DNA of 64,000 nt. It comes from JAOUEA01 sp963797635. Its GTDB lineage: Bacteria; Actinomycetota; UBA4738; HRBIN12. The stretch lies in the NCBI GenBank assembly GCA_963797635.1, contig CAWCPZ010000009.1:124001-188000 (forward strand). Reading direction: 5' to 3'. The translations under genes and the position numbers were made by a program. The notes under the pieces were generated by a model. That model was not told the DNA's origin and did not search any database. It worked only from the letters and a program-made list of their open reading frames with translations. The number at the start of each line of letters is the position of its first letter. The first letter of the stretch is position 1. Positions 8,683-17,330 of this stretch are shown in pieces.

Positions 8683-9922
8683 TCACCCCTTCACGACCTC
8701 GCCGCCCTTCATCACGAAGGCGACATCCTGGAGGGCGGCGACGTCCTCGAGCGGATCCGTCTCCACCGCGATCAGGTCGGCGTAGCGCCCGGGGGCCACC
8801 GCCCCCACCTCGTCCCACTCCAAGAGCTCCGAACACCGGATCGTCGCCGCCTGGATGGCCTCCATCGGCGTCTGTCCGTGCTCCACGTGTTTGACGAACT
8901 GGCGAGCGTTCAACCCGTGGGGATACACGCCGCTGTCCGTGCCGTAGGCGATCTTCACGCCGGCCTTCACGCACTTGCGGAACCCGTCACGCTGGGCCTG
9001 GGTGGTCTCCTCGTTCTTGCGGAGCACCTCGTCGGAGTAGCCCATGCGGGGTCCCTCCTGGCCGATCCAGTCGCCGTCGTAGATGTCGGCCACCAGGTAC
9101 GTGCCGGCCTCGGCCATCATCTCGATCGACTCGTCGTCCATCAGCGATCCGTGCTCGATCGACCGCACGCCGGCGCGCACCGCGCGCTTGATCCCCTCGG
9201 CGCCATGCGCATGCGCCGCAACGAACGTTCCCGACAGCGCGGTTTCCTCGACGGCCGCCCGCAGCTCGTCCTCGGTGAACTCCGGCGCGCCCGGGTTCGT
9301 GCCGCTGGTCAGCACCGCCCCCGTCGCGATGATCTTGATGAAGTCCGCGCCGTACCGAAGGATGTTCCGCACGTTCGAGCGCATCTGGTCGACCCCGGAC
9401 GTCACACCGAACCGCAGCTCGCGAGGGATCACCGAGTCGACGTCGACCGCGAGCCCGGTGAGGTCGCCACCGCCGCCCGGGCACGTCACGTACGCGCCGG
9501 CGCAGCGCATCCGTGGACCCAGCACGTCGCCGGCCTCGATCGCATCGCGCAACGCCACATCGACGAACGCCCGGAACGTCCCGATGTCCCGGACCGTCGG
9601 TGAAGCCCGCCATGATCGTGCTGCGCGCGTTGCGCACCCCGCCGAACGCGTCCTGGGCACCGGAGCGCATCACCAACGACGCATAGCCCTGGCCGTCCTC
9701 CTCCAGCCCGACCAGGTGCGCATGCATGTCCATCAGGCCGGGCAGCACCGTGGCGTTCGACAGGTCGATCACCCGCGCGCCCTCGGGCACCGATCCGTCG
9801 TCCTCGCCCACGGACTCGACCCGGTCGCCGCGCACGAGCACCACCTGGCGCGCTCTCGCCTCGCCCGACAGCACGTCGATGAAGCGTCCGGCGCGGATCA
9901 GCACGAGTTCGTCGGCAGCCAT
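8683..9922 (-). pseudogene. Metal-dependent amidohydrolase (prolidase-like), one frameshift
   Basis: The N-terminus from ATG 9922 reads through LPGLMDMHAHLVG (HxH metal motif) to TIMAGFT. The remainder continues in another frame as RDIGTFRAFVDVALRDA. One extra base at about 9599-9600 accounts for the break: without it the junction reads AGFTTVRDIG, a standard amidohydrolase sequence. Other active-site features are ADFIKIIATG (carbamylated Lys), AAHAHG and IEHGS (His ligands), and AYGTDSG (catalytic Asp). The reconstructed length is about 413 aa, normal for the imidazolonepropionase/Xaa-Pro dipeptidase-like clade. I infer a functional cytoplasmic hydrolase with a sequence error, though a real null allele is possible. 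Confidence 0.78.
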
Positions 9923-9980
9923 GGCGCGGAGCATAACTTCATCGGTCGAATGGCTGACGGGAGGTATGGACCTTCGGTCG

Positions 9981-11635
9981 ATGCGCCGTAGGGCCCCGCG
10001 GACCGATACCCGAAACATGGTATCCCTGCGTACCGAGCCCACGTTCTCGCACAAGGCGGCCGCCTTGGCGGCGATCACCGTGCTGGCGGTCTCCATCCTG
10101 GCGGTGCGGTCACCGGACGCACACGGGGGCCCGACCCACGAGGTCACGGAGTTCACGCTGCCCGTCGACGGCTCCTCGCCCTTCGGCATCGCGACCGGAC
10201 CGGACGGCGCGTTGTGGTTCACCGCCCGAGGCACCGACTCGATCGGCTCCCTGGCGACGGATGGGACGTTCGGGCCCACGACGGCGCTCGCATTGACATC
10301 GGACCCCACCGCGATCACGGCCGGGCCCGACGGCGCGGTGTGGTTCACCGAGCAGGGGTCCGGCCTGATCGGTCGCGTCACGACGGACGGAACGCTGACC
10401 GAGTTCTTCCTCCCATCCGACGGTGCGGGACCCGCGGGGATCGTGACCGGACCGGATGGGGCCTTGTGGTTCACCGAGCGCAGCGCGCATCGCGTGGCGC
10501 GGATGGCGACCGACGGCACCACCGTGGAGTTCGAGCTGCCCACCCCGGTCGCCGGTCCGGTGGGGATCGCACTCGGGTCGGACGGCAACCTGTGGTTCAC
10601 CGAGCAGCGTGCGAACCAGATCGGTCGCATCACCACCGACGGCGAGGTGACCGAGTATCCGGTGCCCGTCGCCTCCAGCCTCCCCACCGGGATCGCTGCC
10701 GGTCCCGACGGCGCGCTGTGGTTCACGATGCGCGCCGCCAACCGCATCGGACGGATCGACACCGCTGGCAACGTCACGACGTTCGCGATCCCCACCGAAG
10801 CGAGTGACCCCACGGGGATCGCTGCGGGATGGGACGGCGCGCTCTGGTTCACCGAGCCTGACACCGACGCGATCGGACGGATCACGACGGGCGGCACGAT
10901 CAAGGAGTTCTCGCTGCCGAACGTCGGCTCGTCCCCGTTCGGGATCACCGGCGGACCCGACGATGCCGTGTGGTTCACCGAAGGCAACGGGAACCGCATC
11001 GGCCGGCTGAGCGCGGTGGATGCCCCGATCGACACGACGGCTCCCACGATCTCGATCACCTCCCCCGTCGAGGGGAGCGTGTTCGAGCAGGGGCAGCAGA
11101 TCGTGGCCGGATACGGCTGCGCCGACGAAGCAGGCGGCTCCGGCCTGGCGACGTGCGCAGGGCCGGTGATCGACGGGCAGGCGATCGACACCTCGATCGG
11201 GTCCCACCGCTTCGACGTGAAGGCATCGGACGTCCAAGGGAACACCGCGACGGCCTCGACCGGCTACATCGTGTTCTCCGACCTCGGAGGGTCGCTCGCT
11301 CACGCCCACGACTCGGCGCGCCGGGTTCTGGGAGACGCTGGATCTCGGGCTCGGGCTCACCCGCCCGGCCGACGCCTTGCTGTTCGTAGCGCCCGGCTAC
11401 CCCCGATCCCAGCAGGTGAGCTGCGCGGATCCGTCGCAGGCGCATCGGCGAGCCGGAACCCGCGGACGTGAAGCTCCAGCTGAAGCAGGGCGGACTGGAC
11501 GTCCGCTGGCGAACCGATCGGGAGTGGACCGGCAGCTGCCGTGCGTTCGTGCTGCGGTTCACGCCGGCAGGGTGGAGCGGCACCGACGCCGTCTTCGTCG
11601 CCCGATTCGGCACCGCGCAGTCGAAGAAGCGCTGA
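9981..11635 (+). pseudogene. Secreted Vgb-like seven-bladed propeller with Ig-like and PxKF domains, frameshifted
   Basis: After a hydrophobic export signal, seven repeats each carry G-P-D-G-x-x-W-F-T followed by IGR/TTDG, the blade signature of virginiamycin B lyase-like propellers. An Ig-like region (TAPTISITSPVEGSVFE) follows. The C-terminus shifts frame twice (about 11300 and 11430). Pieced together it gives FVAPGYPRSQQVSC and REWTGSCRAFVLRF, which match the PxKF domain usually found at the C-terminus of actinobacterial secreted proteins; the stop is at 11633-11635. The start is uncertain: ATG 9966, 9981 and 10017 are in frame and none has ideal SD spacing. Most such proteins are not antibiotic lyases; an extracellular binding or sensing role is more likely. 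Confidence 0.72.
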
Positions 11636-11651
11636 CCACCGGCCTGCACGC

Positions 11652-12434
11652 CTAGTGGGTCGCCGGCCCCGCGGCCACCACCTCGTCGATCAGCGACACG
11701 AACTCGTCACGCTCGATGCTGCGGCCGTGCCCCGGATGCACCAGCGTCACGGGCAACGCCCGGAGCCGGGCGAGCGAACGTTCCGTGGCCTCCCAGTCGT
11801 CGAAGGAGAGCCGGTCGTCGGCGTAGACCATGTCCCCGGTGAACAGCAGGCCGGTGGCCGGTTCCCACAGCGCGATCGACCCCGGCGTGTGACCGGGGAC
11901 GTGCAGGACCTCCACGGTTCGGTCCCCCAGGTCGATCACGTCCCCGTCGGCCACGAACGACGTCGGGTCGCACCCGCGGATCGTCCACCCGGCGACGTCG
12001 AAGCCTTCCCAGGGCACGGCGGTCACCAACACGTCGGGCGCTTCGTACCCGTAGTAGGCGAAGATCTCGTCGAGGTCGTCGGGGTAGCGTTCGCGCACCA
12101 GCGTCAGGGGATACGGCTCGCGGACCTCGCCCGCGTCGGCCTCATGGCAGCGACGATCGTCGAACTCCGCCATGCCGCCGGTGTGATCGAAATGCCCGTG
12201 CGTCGCCACCGCGATCATCGGCTGTCCCGGGTGGAACCGCTCCAGCTGCGGTCGCAGCCGCCCGATGCCGTTGCCGGTGTCGATCACCAGATCGGCCTCG
12301 GCCCCACGGACGTGCCAGACGTTCGACTCGAGCATCTGGTCGATCCGGTGCTCCTGCAGTCGCGCCACATCGTGCTCGCCGCGGTTCATCCGGAACCACT
12401 TGCCGGCGACGGGGAGCGGGGCCACCGCGCTCAC
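11652..12434 (-). CDS. MBL-fold metallo-hydrolase
   Basis: 260 aa, starting at a GTG that overlaps the TGA of the upstream lysA-like gene by 4 bp. It carries the dinuclear zinc motif THGHFDHTGG, a second-site loop HVPGHTPGSIAL, the bridging aspartate in LLFTGDMVYADD, and the terminal metal histidine in LVHPGHGRS. This is a canonical, complete MBL active site. The coupled position behind a PLP decarboxylase suggests the two act in one pathway, but the substrate (thioester, lactone, phosphoester) cannot be predicted. It converges on the propeller gene with a 16-bp gap. Confidence 0.85.
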   Translation of the reverse strand: MSAVAPLPVAGKWFRMNRGEHDVARLQEHRIDQMLESNVWHVRGAEADLVIDTGNGIGRLRPQLERFHPGQPMIAVATHGHFDHTGGMAEFDDRRCHEADAGEVREPYPLTLVRERYPDDLDEIFAYYGYEAPDVLVTAVPWEGFDVAGWTIRGCDPTSFVADGDVIDLGDRTVEVLHVPGHTPGSIALWEPATGLLFTGDMVYADDRLSFDDWEATERSLARLRALPVTLVHPGHGRSIERDEFVSLIDEVVAAGPATH

Positions 12435-13675
12435 GCCCGATCCGGGAAGGCGATCGATGCCGCCGGCCCACGCAGGCAATGCTCGCTCGACATCGAGGCG
12501 TTGTAGCTGCCCACGTTCGGCAGCGCCACGATGTCGCCCTCGCGGACCTCGGGCATCGGGTGGTCCTCGGCGAACAGGTCCGGACCTTCGTTGATGTGAC
12601 CCGACACCGTGACGCGATGCACCGGCTCGGCGTCGGCGGCACGGCACACGATCGGGAAGAAGGGGATCCGGTACACGAAGTGCTCGTTCAGCACGTTCCA
12701 GCCGGTGTCGAGTCCCACGAACGTGGTGCCGTCTCGATCCTCCACCGTCACGACCTCGGCCAGGTGCACGCCGGTCTGCTTCGCGATGAACTCGCCGGGC
12801 TCGGTCGCGACCGTGACGCCGAGGGGACCGAGGTGGCGGGCCATGATGCCGGCCCAGCGCTCCAGGTCCAGCGGTTCGTCGTCGGGACGGAAGGGCACAC
12901 CCAGGCCGCCACCGGTGTTGACCTCGGTGATGGGACAGCCGCGGTCCTGCAGGGTCCGGGTGATCGAGGCGATGCGTCCGACCATCTCGTCCACCACGTC
13001 GAGTGAGGAGCTGAAGTAGAGGTAGCCCGAGTGGACGTGCACGGTGTCGATCGTGAGGTCGTGGCGCCGCGCGATCTCGATCGCATCGTCCAGCCGCTCG
13101 GGATAGATGCCGAACTTCGTGGGCTTGGACCCGGCGTAGGTGCTCTCGTCCCCGCCCGCGTGCGTGGCGCCGATGCGAGGGTTCACCCGGATGCCGACGC
13201 GGCGTCCCGGCTCGGCCCGTCCCACGCGCTCCAACTGCGAGAGCAGGTCCACGTTGAGATGAGCGCCGGTCGGCAGGATCTGGGCGAGGTCGGCATCGGA
13301 CAGGTTCGTGCCGGTGTAGCTGATCTCCTCGGGCGCCCACCCATGGTCGAGCGCCCACGCGAGTTCGCCCGGGGAACACACGTCCATGCCTACGAAGGGC
13401 GCGCGCTCCCGCAGGAACGCGAGGAACGCGGGCTCGCGCTGCGCCTTCAGTGCGAACCGCACGATGGCCGACACACCGGCGCCTTCGAAGGCGTCCCGCA
13501 GGAGCTCCGCCTGCTCGCGGGCGCGCTCGAGGTCGTAGACGAACAGCGGCGTGCCGTGCTCGCGCGCGAGCTGCTCCGCGTCACGGCCCGCGATCGTCAG
13601 CCGGCCCCCACGGTTCTCCAGTCCCTCGCGGGCCCACCACGTTCGCGCTTGCACGGATGCGTCAGGCATCCGCAC
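12431..13675 (-). CDS. Fold-type III PLP decarboxylase, LysA-like with altered active-site motif
   Basis: 414 aa. The PLP lysine is at residue 77 in RFALKAQ; the glycine-rich phosphate loop is EVNTGGGLGVP, and EPGEFI replaces the usual EPGR. Substrate-side tyrosine is in GSYNASMSS. In meso-diaminopimelate decarboxylases the other subunit supplies CESGD. Here the aligned stretch is NEGPD within GHINEGPDLFAED, so the catalytic Cys is replaced by Asn. It therefore belongs to the Orn/DAP/Arg decarboxylase-2 family but may not make lysine. It is first in a coupled pair with an MBL hydrolase. Start ATG 13675; ATG 13669 is an alternative. Confidence 0.75.
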   Translation of the reverse strand: MRMPDASVQARTWWAREGLENRGGRLTIAGRDAEQLAREHGTPLFVYDLERAREQAELLRDAFEGAGVSAIVRFALKAQREPAFLAFLRERAPFVGMDVCSPGELAWALDHGWAPEEISYTGTNLSDADLAQILPTGAHLNVDLLSQLERVGRAEPGRRVGIRVNPRIGATHAGGDESTYAGSKPTKFGIYPERLDDAIEIARRHDLTIDTVHVHSGYLYFSSSLDVVDEMVGRIASITRTLQDRGCPITEVNTGGGLGVPFRPDDEPLDLERWAGIMARHLGPLGVTVATEPGEFIAKQTGVHLAEVVTVEDRDGTTFVGLDTGWNVLNEHFVYRIPFFPIVCRAADAEPVHRVTVSGHINEGPDLFAEDHPMPEVREGDIVALPNVGSYNASMSSEHCLRGPAASIAFPDRA

Positions 13676-13717
13676 AGGCTAGCGGCCGTCCGCCCCGCCG
13701 TCGCGGGGTTCGGTGGG

Positions 13718-14161
13718 CTACGAGGCGGCTTCGGCGTTGACGGGGTCGGGCTCGACGATGTCTTCGTCGACCGGAGCGTCCTTCAACGTCAGCACGCCTG
13801 CGCCGATGCCGAGCACGCCGGCCAGGCCGGTGAGCCACAGGCCCATCTCGACGCTGGCGCCATCGGCGCGCGTGAGGCCCCAGACCGCGGCCAGCGTCAG
13901 GACGACGGCGGTGACGATCATCAGCGCCGCCATGGAACGACGGATCCGGGCGTCGGCGATCAGCACGTAGGCCGCCGAGAACGCGAACAGCGCGACCGAC
14001 ATCGCCAGGGCGAGCTTGCCGCTGGCGTCGCTCGTGCCCTTGATGGTCAGGGTGCCACCGGCCACGGAGACCGCGTACCACTTGGATACCGCACCCAACA
14101 GTCCGAGGACCCCCGCGACCGCCCCGGCGATCCCCGCGTACGACAGCTTTGCCGACTCCAT
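13718..14161 (-). CDS. Hypothetical four-helix membrane protein
   Basis: 147 aa from the ATG at 14159-14161, preceded by GGGAG at correct spacing; the frame is open further upstream but without a good start. Four hydrophobic segments are visible: IAGAVAGVLGLLGAV, LALAMSVALFAFSAAYVLI, MIVTAVVLTLAAVWGL and LTGLAGVLGIGAGVLTL. The C-terminus is an acidic cytoplasmic tail. I recognise no family. It is divergent from another small membrane protein gene, with a 14-bp palindrome 42 bp upstream of its start that may regulate one or both. Confidence 0.65.
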   Translation of the reverse strand: MESAKLSYAGIAGAVAGVLGLLGAVSKWYAVSVAGGTLTIKGTSDASGKLALAMSVALFAFSAAYVLIADARIRRSMAALMIVTAVVLTLAAVWGLTRADGASVEMGLWLTGLAGVLGIGAGVLTLKDAPVDEDIVEPDPVNAEAAS

Positions 14162-14202
14162 CGAAGCTCCCTTCGTCGCGCCTCGTGCGCACGCGAGCAC
14201 CC

Positions 14203-14216
14203 AGTGAGCGCTCACT
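14203..14216. promoter_or_regulatory. Perfect 14-bp palindrome between divergent membrane-protein genes
   Basis: AGTGAGCGCTCACT is fully self-complementary and lies in the 131-bp gap between the minus-strand gene starting at 14161 and the plus-strand gene starting at 14293. The size, symmetry and position are those of a TetR/MarR-type operator. The core TGAGCGCTCA recurs at 60825-60834, but there it overlaps a gene end. No regulator gene is adjacent, so the binding protein is unknown. Confidence 0.45.
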
Positions 14217-14292
14217 CTCGAAGGGTTGTCGGCAGGAACCACCCCTGGGCTTGAACCCGCGTTCCGCCCATCGCATGTGGAACGATGGGCCG

Positions 14293-14853
14293 ATGCGTGC
14301 AGAGATATCACCGGCAGGCAGGATCGCCGGCTTCGTCACGGCCGGCTGCATCATCGTGGCGGGGATCGCGTTCATCGCGACGTCGTGGGACGAACTCACC
14401 TGCGCGAAGGGGCCCTCGTGCGAGGACTGGGCGGGAGCCGCCGGGCTCGTCTCGCTGGTCTCGCTCGCCGCGATCGGCGCCGGCCTGCGGATCGCCTGGA
14501 CCGTGTGGCGCCGGCCGGTCGACCCGGAAGGATCGAGCCTGTGGATCTGGGGGCTTTCGGTGCTGTTCATCCTGGCGGCGCTGGCCGTCGCCCTCTTGAT
14601 CCCGGTGGCCACCTGCCCCTCGGGCACGAACCTCGACCCGGTGTTCCGGCTGTGCATCCGCGGCTCGGAACGGGTCCCGGCCACGCAGTGGATGTGGGCG
14701 AAGTGGGCGATCGCGATCGGCGGCATCGGGCTGGGGATCGCGATCGGCAAGCTCCGGCGCATCGTGGTCGTCTCGGCGATCGTCACCGTGCTGGCCTGGG
14801 TGTTCGCGCTCACCTGGCTGCTGCGGGAGACCTTCGCCACGACGCACTCCTGA
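14293..14853 (+). CDS. Hypothetical four-helix membrane protein
   Basis: 186 aa from ATG 14293. Four transmembrane segments can be read: FVTAGCIIVAGIAFIATSW, LVSLVSLAAIGAGLRIAW, WGLSVLFILAALAVALLIPV, and the pair of helices around WAIAIGGIGLGIAIG and VVVSAIVTVLAWVFAL. Two extracytoplasmic loops each contain two cysteines (CAKGPSC; CPSG...RLC), suggesting disulfides. I recognise no family. It ends 79 bp before the Asp-rich peptide gene on the same strand and could belong to that cassette, but the gap leaves room for an independent promoter. Confidence 0.6.
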   Translation: MRAEISPAGRIAGFVTAGCIIVAGIAFIATSWDELTCAKGPSCEDWAGAAGLVSLVSLAAIGAGLRIAWTVWRRPVDPEGSSLWIWGLSVLFILAALAVALLIPVATCPSGTNLDPVFRLCIRGSERVPATQWMWAKWAIAIGGIGLGIAIGKLRRIVVVSAIVTVLAWVFALTWLLRETFATTHS

Positions 14854-14878
14854 GCGCGAACCACGGACGGCGGCCGAC

Positions 14879-14904
14879 ACGGTTAGCATGGCGGTCCGAA
14901 CCGT
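14879..14904. promoter_or_regulatory. Inverted repeat upstream of the Asp-rich peptide gene
   Basis: ACGGTT (14879-14884) and AACCGT (14899-14904) form a 6-bp inverted repeat with a 14-bp spacer, about 30 bp before the peptide start at 14933. A TAGCAT sequence inside the spacer could be a -10 element. This could be an operator, but 6-bp arms arise by chance often enough that the call is tentative. Confidence 0.3.
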
Positions 14905-14932
14905 TCCCGCTCGCACTTCGAGGAGGCCCGGC

Positions 14933-15214
14933 ATGATCGACGACCAACCGCAGGACGTTCTGACCGACGACGAGATCACCACGGTGATGGCGGGCGGCGG
15001 GTCATCGTCGGCCTCGCCGGCCGCCTCCCTGCAGGACACGGACGGGACCGACACGAGTGACGCCGACGGCACGGACGGCGACGCGACGGACGGCACCGAT
15101 GGAGACGCCAAGGATGCGGACGGCACCGACACCACGGATGCCGACGGCACCGATGGCGACACCACGGACGGTACCGACGGAGACGCGACGGACGCCGACG
15201 GCACGGACCAGTGA
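14933..15214 (+). CDS. Asp-rich repeat peptide with double-glycine leader (candidate RiPP precursor)
   Basis: 93 aa from ATG 14933, which has GAGGAGG directly upstream; an in-frame ATG at 14888 lacks such a site. Residues 1-23 look like a leader: acidic, helical, ending DDEITTVMAGGG, which resembles double-Gly leaders of ribosomal peptides. Residues 24-34 are a Ser/Ala linker. Residues 35-93 contain seven DGTD units spaced 8, 8, 10, 8, 8, 10 residues apart, forming a 26-residue super-repeat; 23 of 59 residues are Asp. There is no Cys, aromatic residue or signal peptide. The TGA overlaps the GTG of a JmjC/cupin oxygenase (GTGA). An alternative reading is a small Ca-binding protein, since the pattern also resembles thrombospondin-3 loops. 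Confidence 0.7.
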   Translation: MIDDQPQDVLTDDEITTVMAGGGSSSASPAASLQDTDGTDTSDADGTDGDATDGTDGDAKDADGTDTTDADGTDGDTTDGTDGDATDADGTDQ

Positions 15215-16419
15215 CCCTGCGGGCCGTCCCGCCCGAACCCGAGTTCACCCCAGCGGAACCCTCCGCGCTGGCGCGCGTCACGGGCGATCCTGCGGGGTTC
15301 CTCTCAGACACCTGGTCCCAGCGTGCGGCGGTCTTCCCGGACGCCGACGGGGGCGGCTTCGCCGACCTCCTCTCGCTTGACGACGTCGACCGATTGCTGA
15401 CCACCACCTCGCCACGCACGCCCACCTTCCGGTTGGTGAAGGCCGGCTCGCAGATCCCGGAGTCCTCGTACACCCGGTCGGGACGCACGGGATCGAAGCC
15501 GGTGAGCGGCATGGCCGATCCGGCACGCATCTTCGCGCTGTTCGACGACGGCGCCACGATCGTGCTGCAGGGCGTGCATCGCTATCACGACCCGGTGGCG
15601 CGGTTCTGCCGCGCGCTCGAACTCGAGCTGGGCCATCCCTGCCAGGCGAACGCCTACATCACCCCGGCGGGCGCCCAGGGCCTGGCCCTGCACGCCGACC
15701 CCCACGACGTCTTCGTGCTGCAGGCGTTCGGTCGCAAACAGTGGGAGGTGCACGGCGCCCCCGCCGAGCCCGAGCGCGATCCGCTCGAGGCGACGGTGGA
15801 TCCCGGCGATGCGATCTACATGCCGAAGGGCACCCCGCACGCCGCCTCGGCCCAAGCCACCGCCTCGGGCCACCTCACGATCGGGGTGCACGTCACCACC
15901 TGGCGCGAGGTCCTGGACGGAGCCTGGCGCGAGGTCGAGCACGACCCGGTGCTCGACGAACCGGTGGCCGCCGGATGGCACCGAGATCTCGACGCGTTCG
16001 CCGACGAGCTCCGCGATCGGCTCGCCGCCGCGTCGTCGGCCCTCGCCTCCGTGGACGCCGGAACCCTGGCCGATCGGCGCGAGCGACGGTTCCTCTCCTC
16101 GCGGGCGCAGCTGATGCACGGGGCGCTCCGGGCGCAGCTCGAACTGGACGCGATCGACGACGCCACGCTGCTCAGGAGGCGCGACGGCTCGGTGTGCGAG
16201 ATCCGCCCGCGCGATGACCGGTTGGAGATCCTCCTGGGCGACCGTGCCCTGGAGATGCCCGGCTGGCTCGAACCCGCGCTGCGGCACATCGCCGCGTCCG
16301 ACCGCTTCAGGCCGCGCGACCTCGCCCCCGAGATCGGCGACCCCGCGAGCCGGCTCGTGCTGATCCGGCGCCTGGTGCGCGAAGGCCTGCTCGTGCCCGA
16401 CGACCTCGGCATCCGGTAG
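15211..16419 (+). CDS. JmjC/cupin-type 2-oxoglutarate oxygenase (ROXA/MINA53/NO66-like)
   Basis: 402 aa, GTG start overlapping the peptide gene by 4 bp. A double-stranded beta-helix core carries the iron triad H161, D163 (LALHADPHDVFVLQ) and H210 (MPKGTPHAA); QAFGRKQWEVH supplies the usual 2-oxoglutarate-side residues. A helical linker and a C-terminal winged-helix part (RLVLIRRLVREGLLVPDD) follow, the layout of bacterial ROXA and human MINA53/NO66. Those enzymes hydroxylate Arg or His in ribosomal proteins. Here, tight coupling to an Asp/Thr-repeat peptide suggests that peptide is the substrate, with beta-hydroxylation of Asp as the simplest prediction. No ribosomal gene is nearby. Confidence 0.85.
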   Translation: MTLRAVPPEPEFTPAEPSALARVTGDPAGFLSDTWSQRAAVFPDADGGGFADLLSLDDVDRLLTTTSPRTPTFRLVKAGSQIPESSYTRSGRTGSKPVSGMADPARIFALFDDGATIVLQGVHRYHDPVARFCRALELELGHPCQANAYITPAGAQGLALHADPHDVFVLQAFGRKQWEVHGAPAEPERDPLEATVDPGDAIYMPKGTPHAASAQATASGHLTIGVHVTTWREVLDGAWREVEHDPVLDEPVAAGWHRDLDAFADELRDRLAAASSALASVDAGTLADRRERRFLSSRAQLMHGALRAQLELDAIDDATLLRRRDGSVCEIRPRDDRLEILLGDRALEMPGWLEPALRHIAASDRFRPRDLAPEIGDPASRLVLIRRLVREGLLVPDDLGIR

Positions 16420-16436
16420 CGGCGGCGACGGCGTCC

Positions 16437-17330
16437 GTGCCCACGTCCGCGTTCCGATGTTCGGCCGAGAGCCTCGCGCTGGGCGAATCGATGGCCGGCA
16501 CCGCCTCGACCGTCTCGAACTGGCTGCTGCTCGAACATGCCGGACCCTGGGGACGGCACGCGCTCCATGACGCGCGGCTCCCGCAGGATCTCGGTCGCGA
16601 ACTCGACCACCTGCAACGCCGACACCGAGTGCGCATCCTGCTGATCCGCCGGCCCGACCGGCGGACCCAGGGTGGGGTCACCGTCTTCGCGATCCACTCC
16701 GGCCCTGACGAGCCCTGGATCGAACACACGGTGCTCGATTCGATCGGAGAGGCCGCCGGCCTGGATCTCGAGCGGCTCGGTCACGCGGAGCGCCCCGGTT
16801 TCGAACCCTCGCCGGACCCGCTGTTCGTGGTGTGCACCCACGGCCGCCGCGATCCGTGTTGCGCCGAACTCGGGCGGCCACTGGCCCGGGCCGTGGGGAG
16901 CGCGCTCAGCGACGCGACCTGGGAGGGCACGCACATCGGCGGCGACCGGTTCGCCGGCAACATGGTGGCCTTCCCCCACGGCCTGTACTTCGGCCGCCTC
17001 GACGAACGCAGCGGGGTCGAGGCGGCCTCGGCGTACGCACGAGGGACGATCGACCTCGACCATCTCCGCGGCCGGTCGTGCCGTCCGATGGATGTGCAGG
17101 CCGCCGAGCTGTTCCTGCGTCAGCGGCTCGATGCGACCGGGGTCGACGACGTCACCGTCGAACGATGGGGACGACAGGGAAGCTCCACCACCGTCCGGGC
17201 GTCAGCGCCGGACGGCCGTTACGACGTCGTGGTCGAACGCAGGACCGGGAACGCTCATCTGCTCACGTGTCACAGCGAACGCGCCGAACCACCCACGTCG
17301 TTCGAGCCGGTGTCGATCGAACGGATCTGA
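16437..17330 (+). CDS. Sucrase/ferredoxin-like thioredoxin-fold [2Fe-2S] protein
   Basis: 297 aa from GTG 16437, 17 bp after the JmjC gene. The N-terminus has the family pattern CSAESLALGESMAGTAS. The Fe-S region is FVVCTHGRRDPCCAELGRP, with C133, C141 and C142, followed by THIGGDRFAGNMVAFPHG, where conserved His residues of Apd1-like proteins sit. The family is annotated 'sucrase ferredoxin' for historical reasons and binds a [2Fe-2S] cluster; there is no hydrolase evidence. In this operon it could supply electrons or reduce the iron of the JmjC enzyme. It is the last gene of the cassette and its stop codon forms part of a terminator stem. Confidence 0.85.
   Translation: MPTSAFRCSAESLALGESMAGTASTVSNWLLLEHAGPWGRHALHDARLPQDLGRELDHLQRRHRVRILLIRRPDRRTQGGVTVFAIHSGPDEPWIEHTVLDSIGEAAGLDLERLGHAERPGFEPSPDPLFVVCTHGRRDPCCAELGRPLARAVGSALSDATWEGTHIGGDRFAGNMVAFPHGLYFGRLDERSGVEAASAYARGTIDLDHLRGRSCRPMDVQAAELFLRQRLDATGVDDVTVERWGRQGSSTTVRASAPDGRYDVVVERRTGNAHLLTCHSERAEPPTSFEPVSIERI

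Noticed and set aside
9981..11000. Streptogramin resistance by virginiamycin B lyase
   Set aside because: Blade motifs alone do not show the lyase active site, and the protein is secreted with extra domains.
14888..14932. Longer N-terminus for the Asp-rich peptide from ATG 14888
   Set aside because: No ribosome site precedes it, whereas GAGGAGG is ideally placed before ATG 14933, and the extra 15 residues are basic and unlike a leader.
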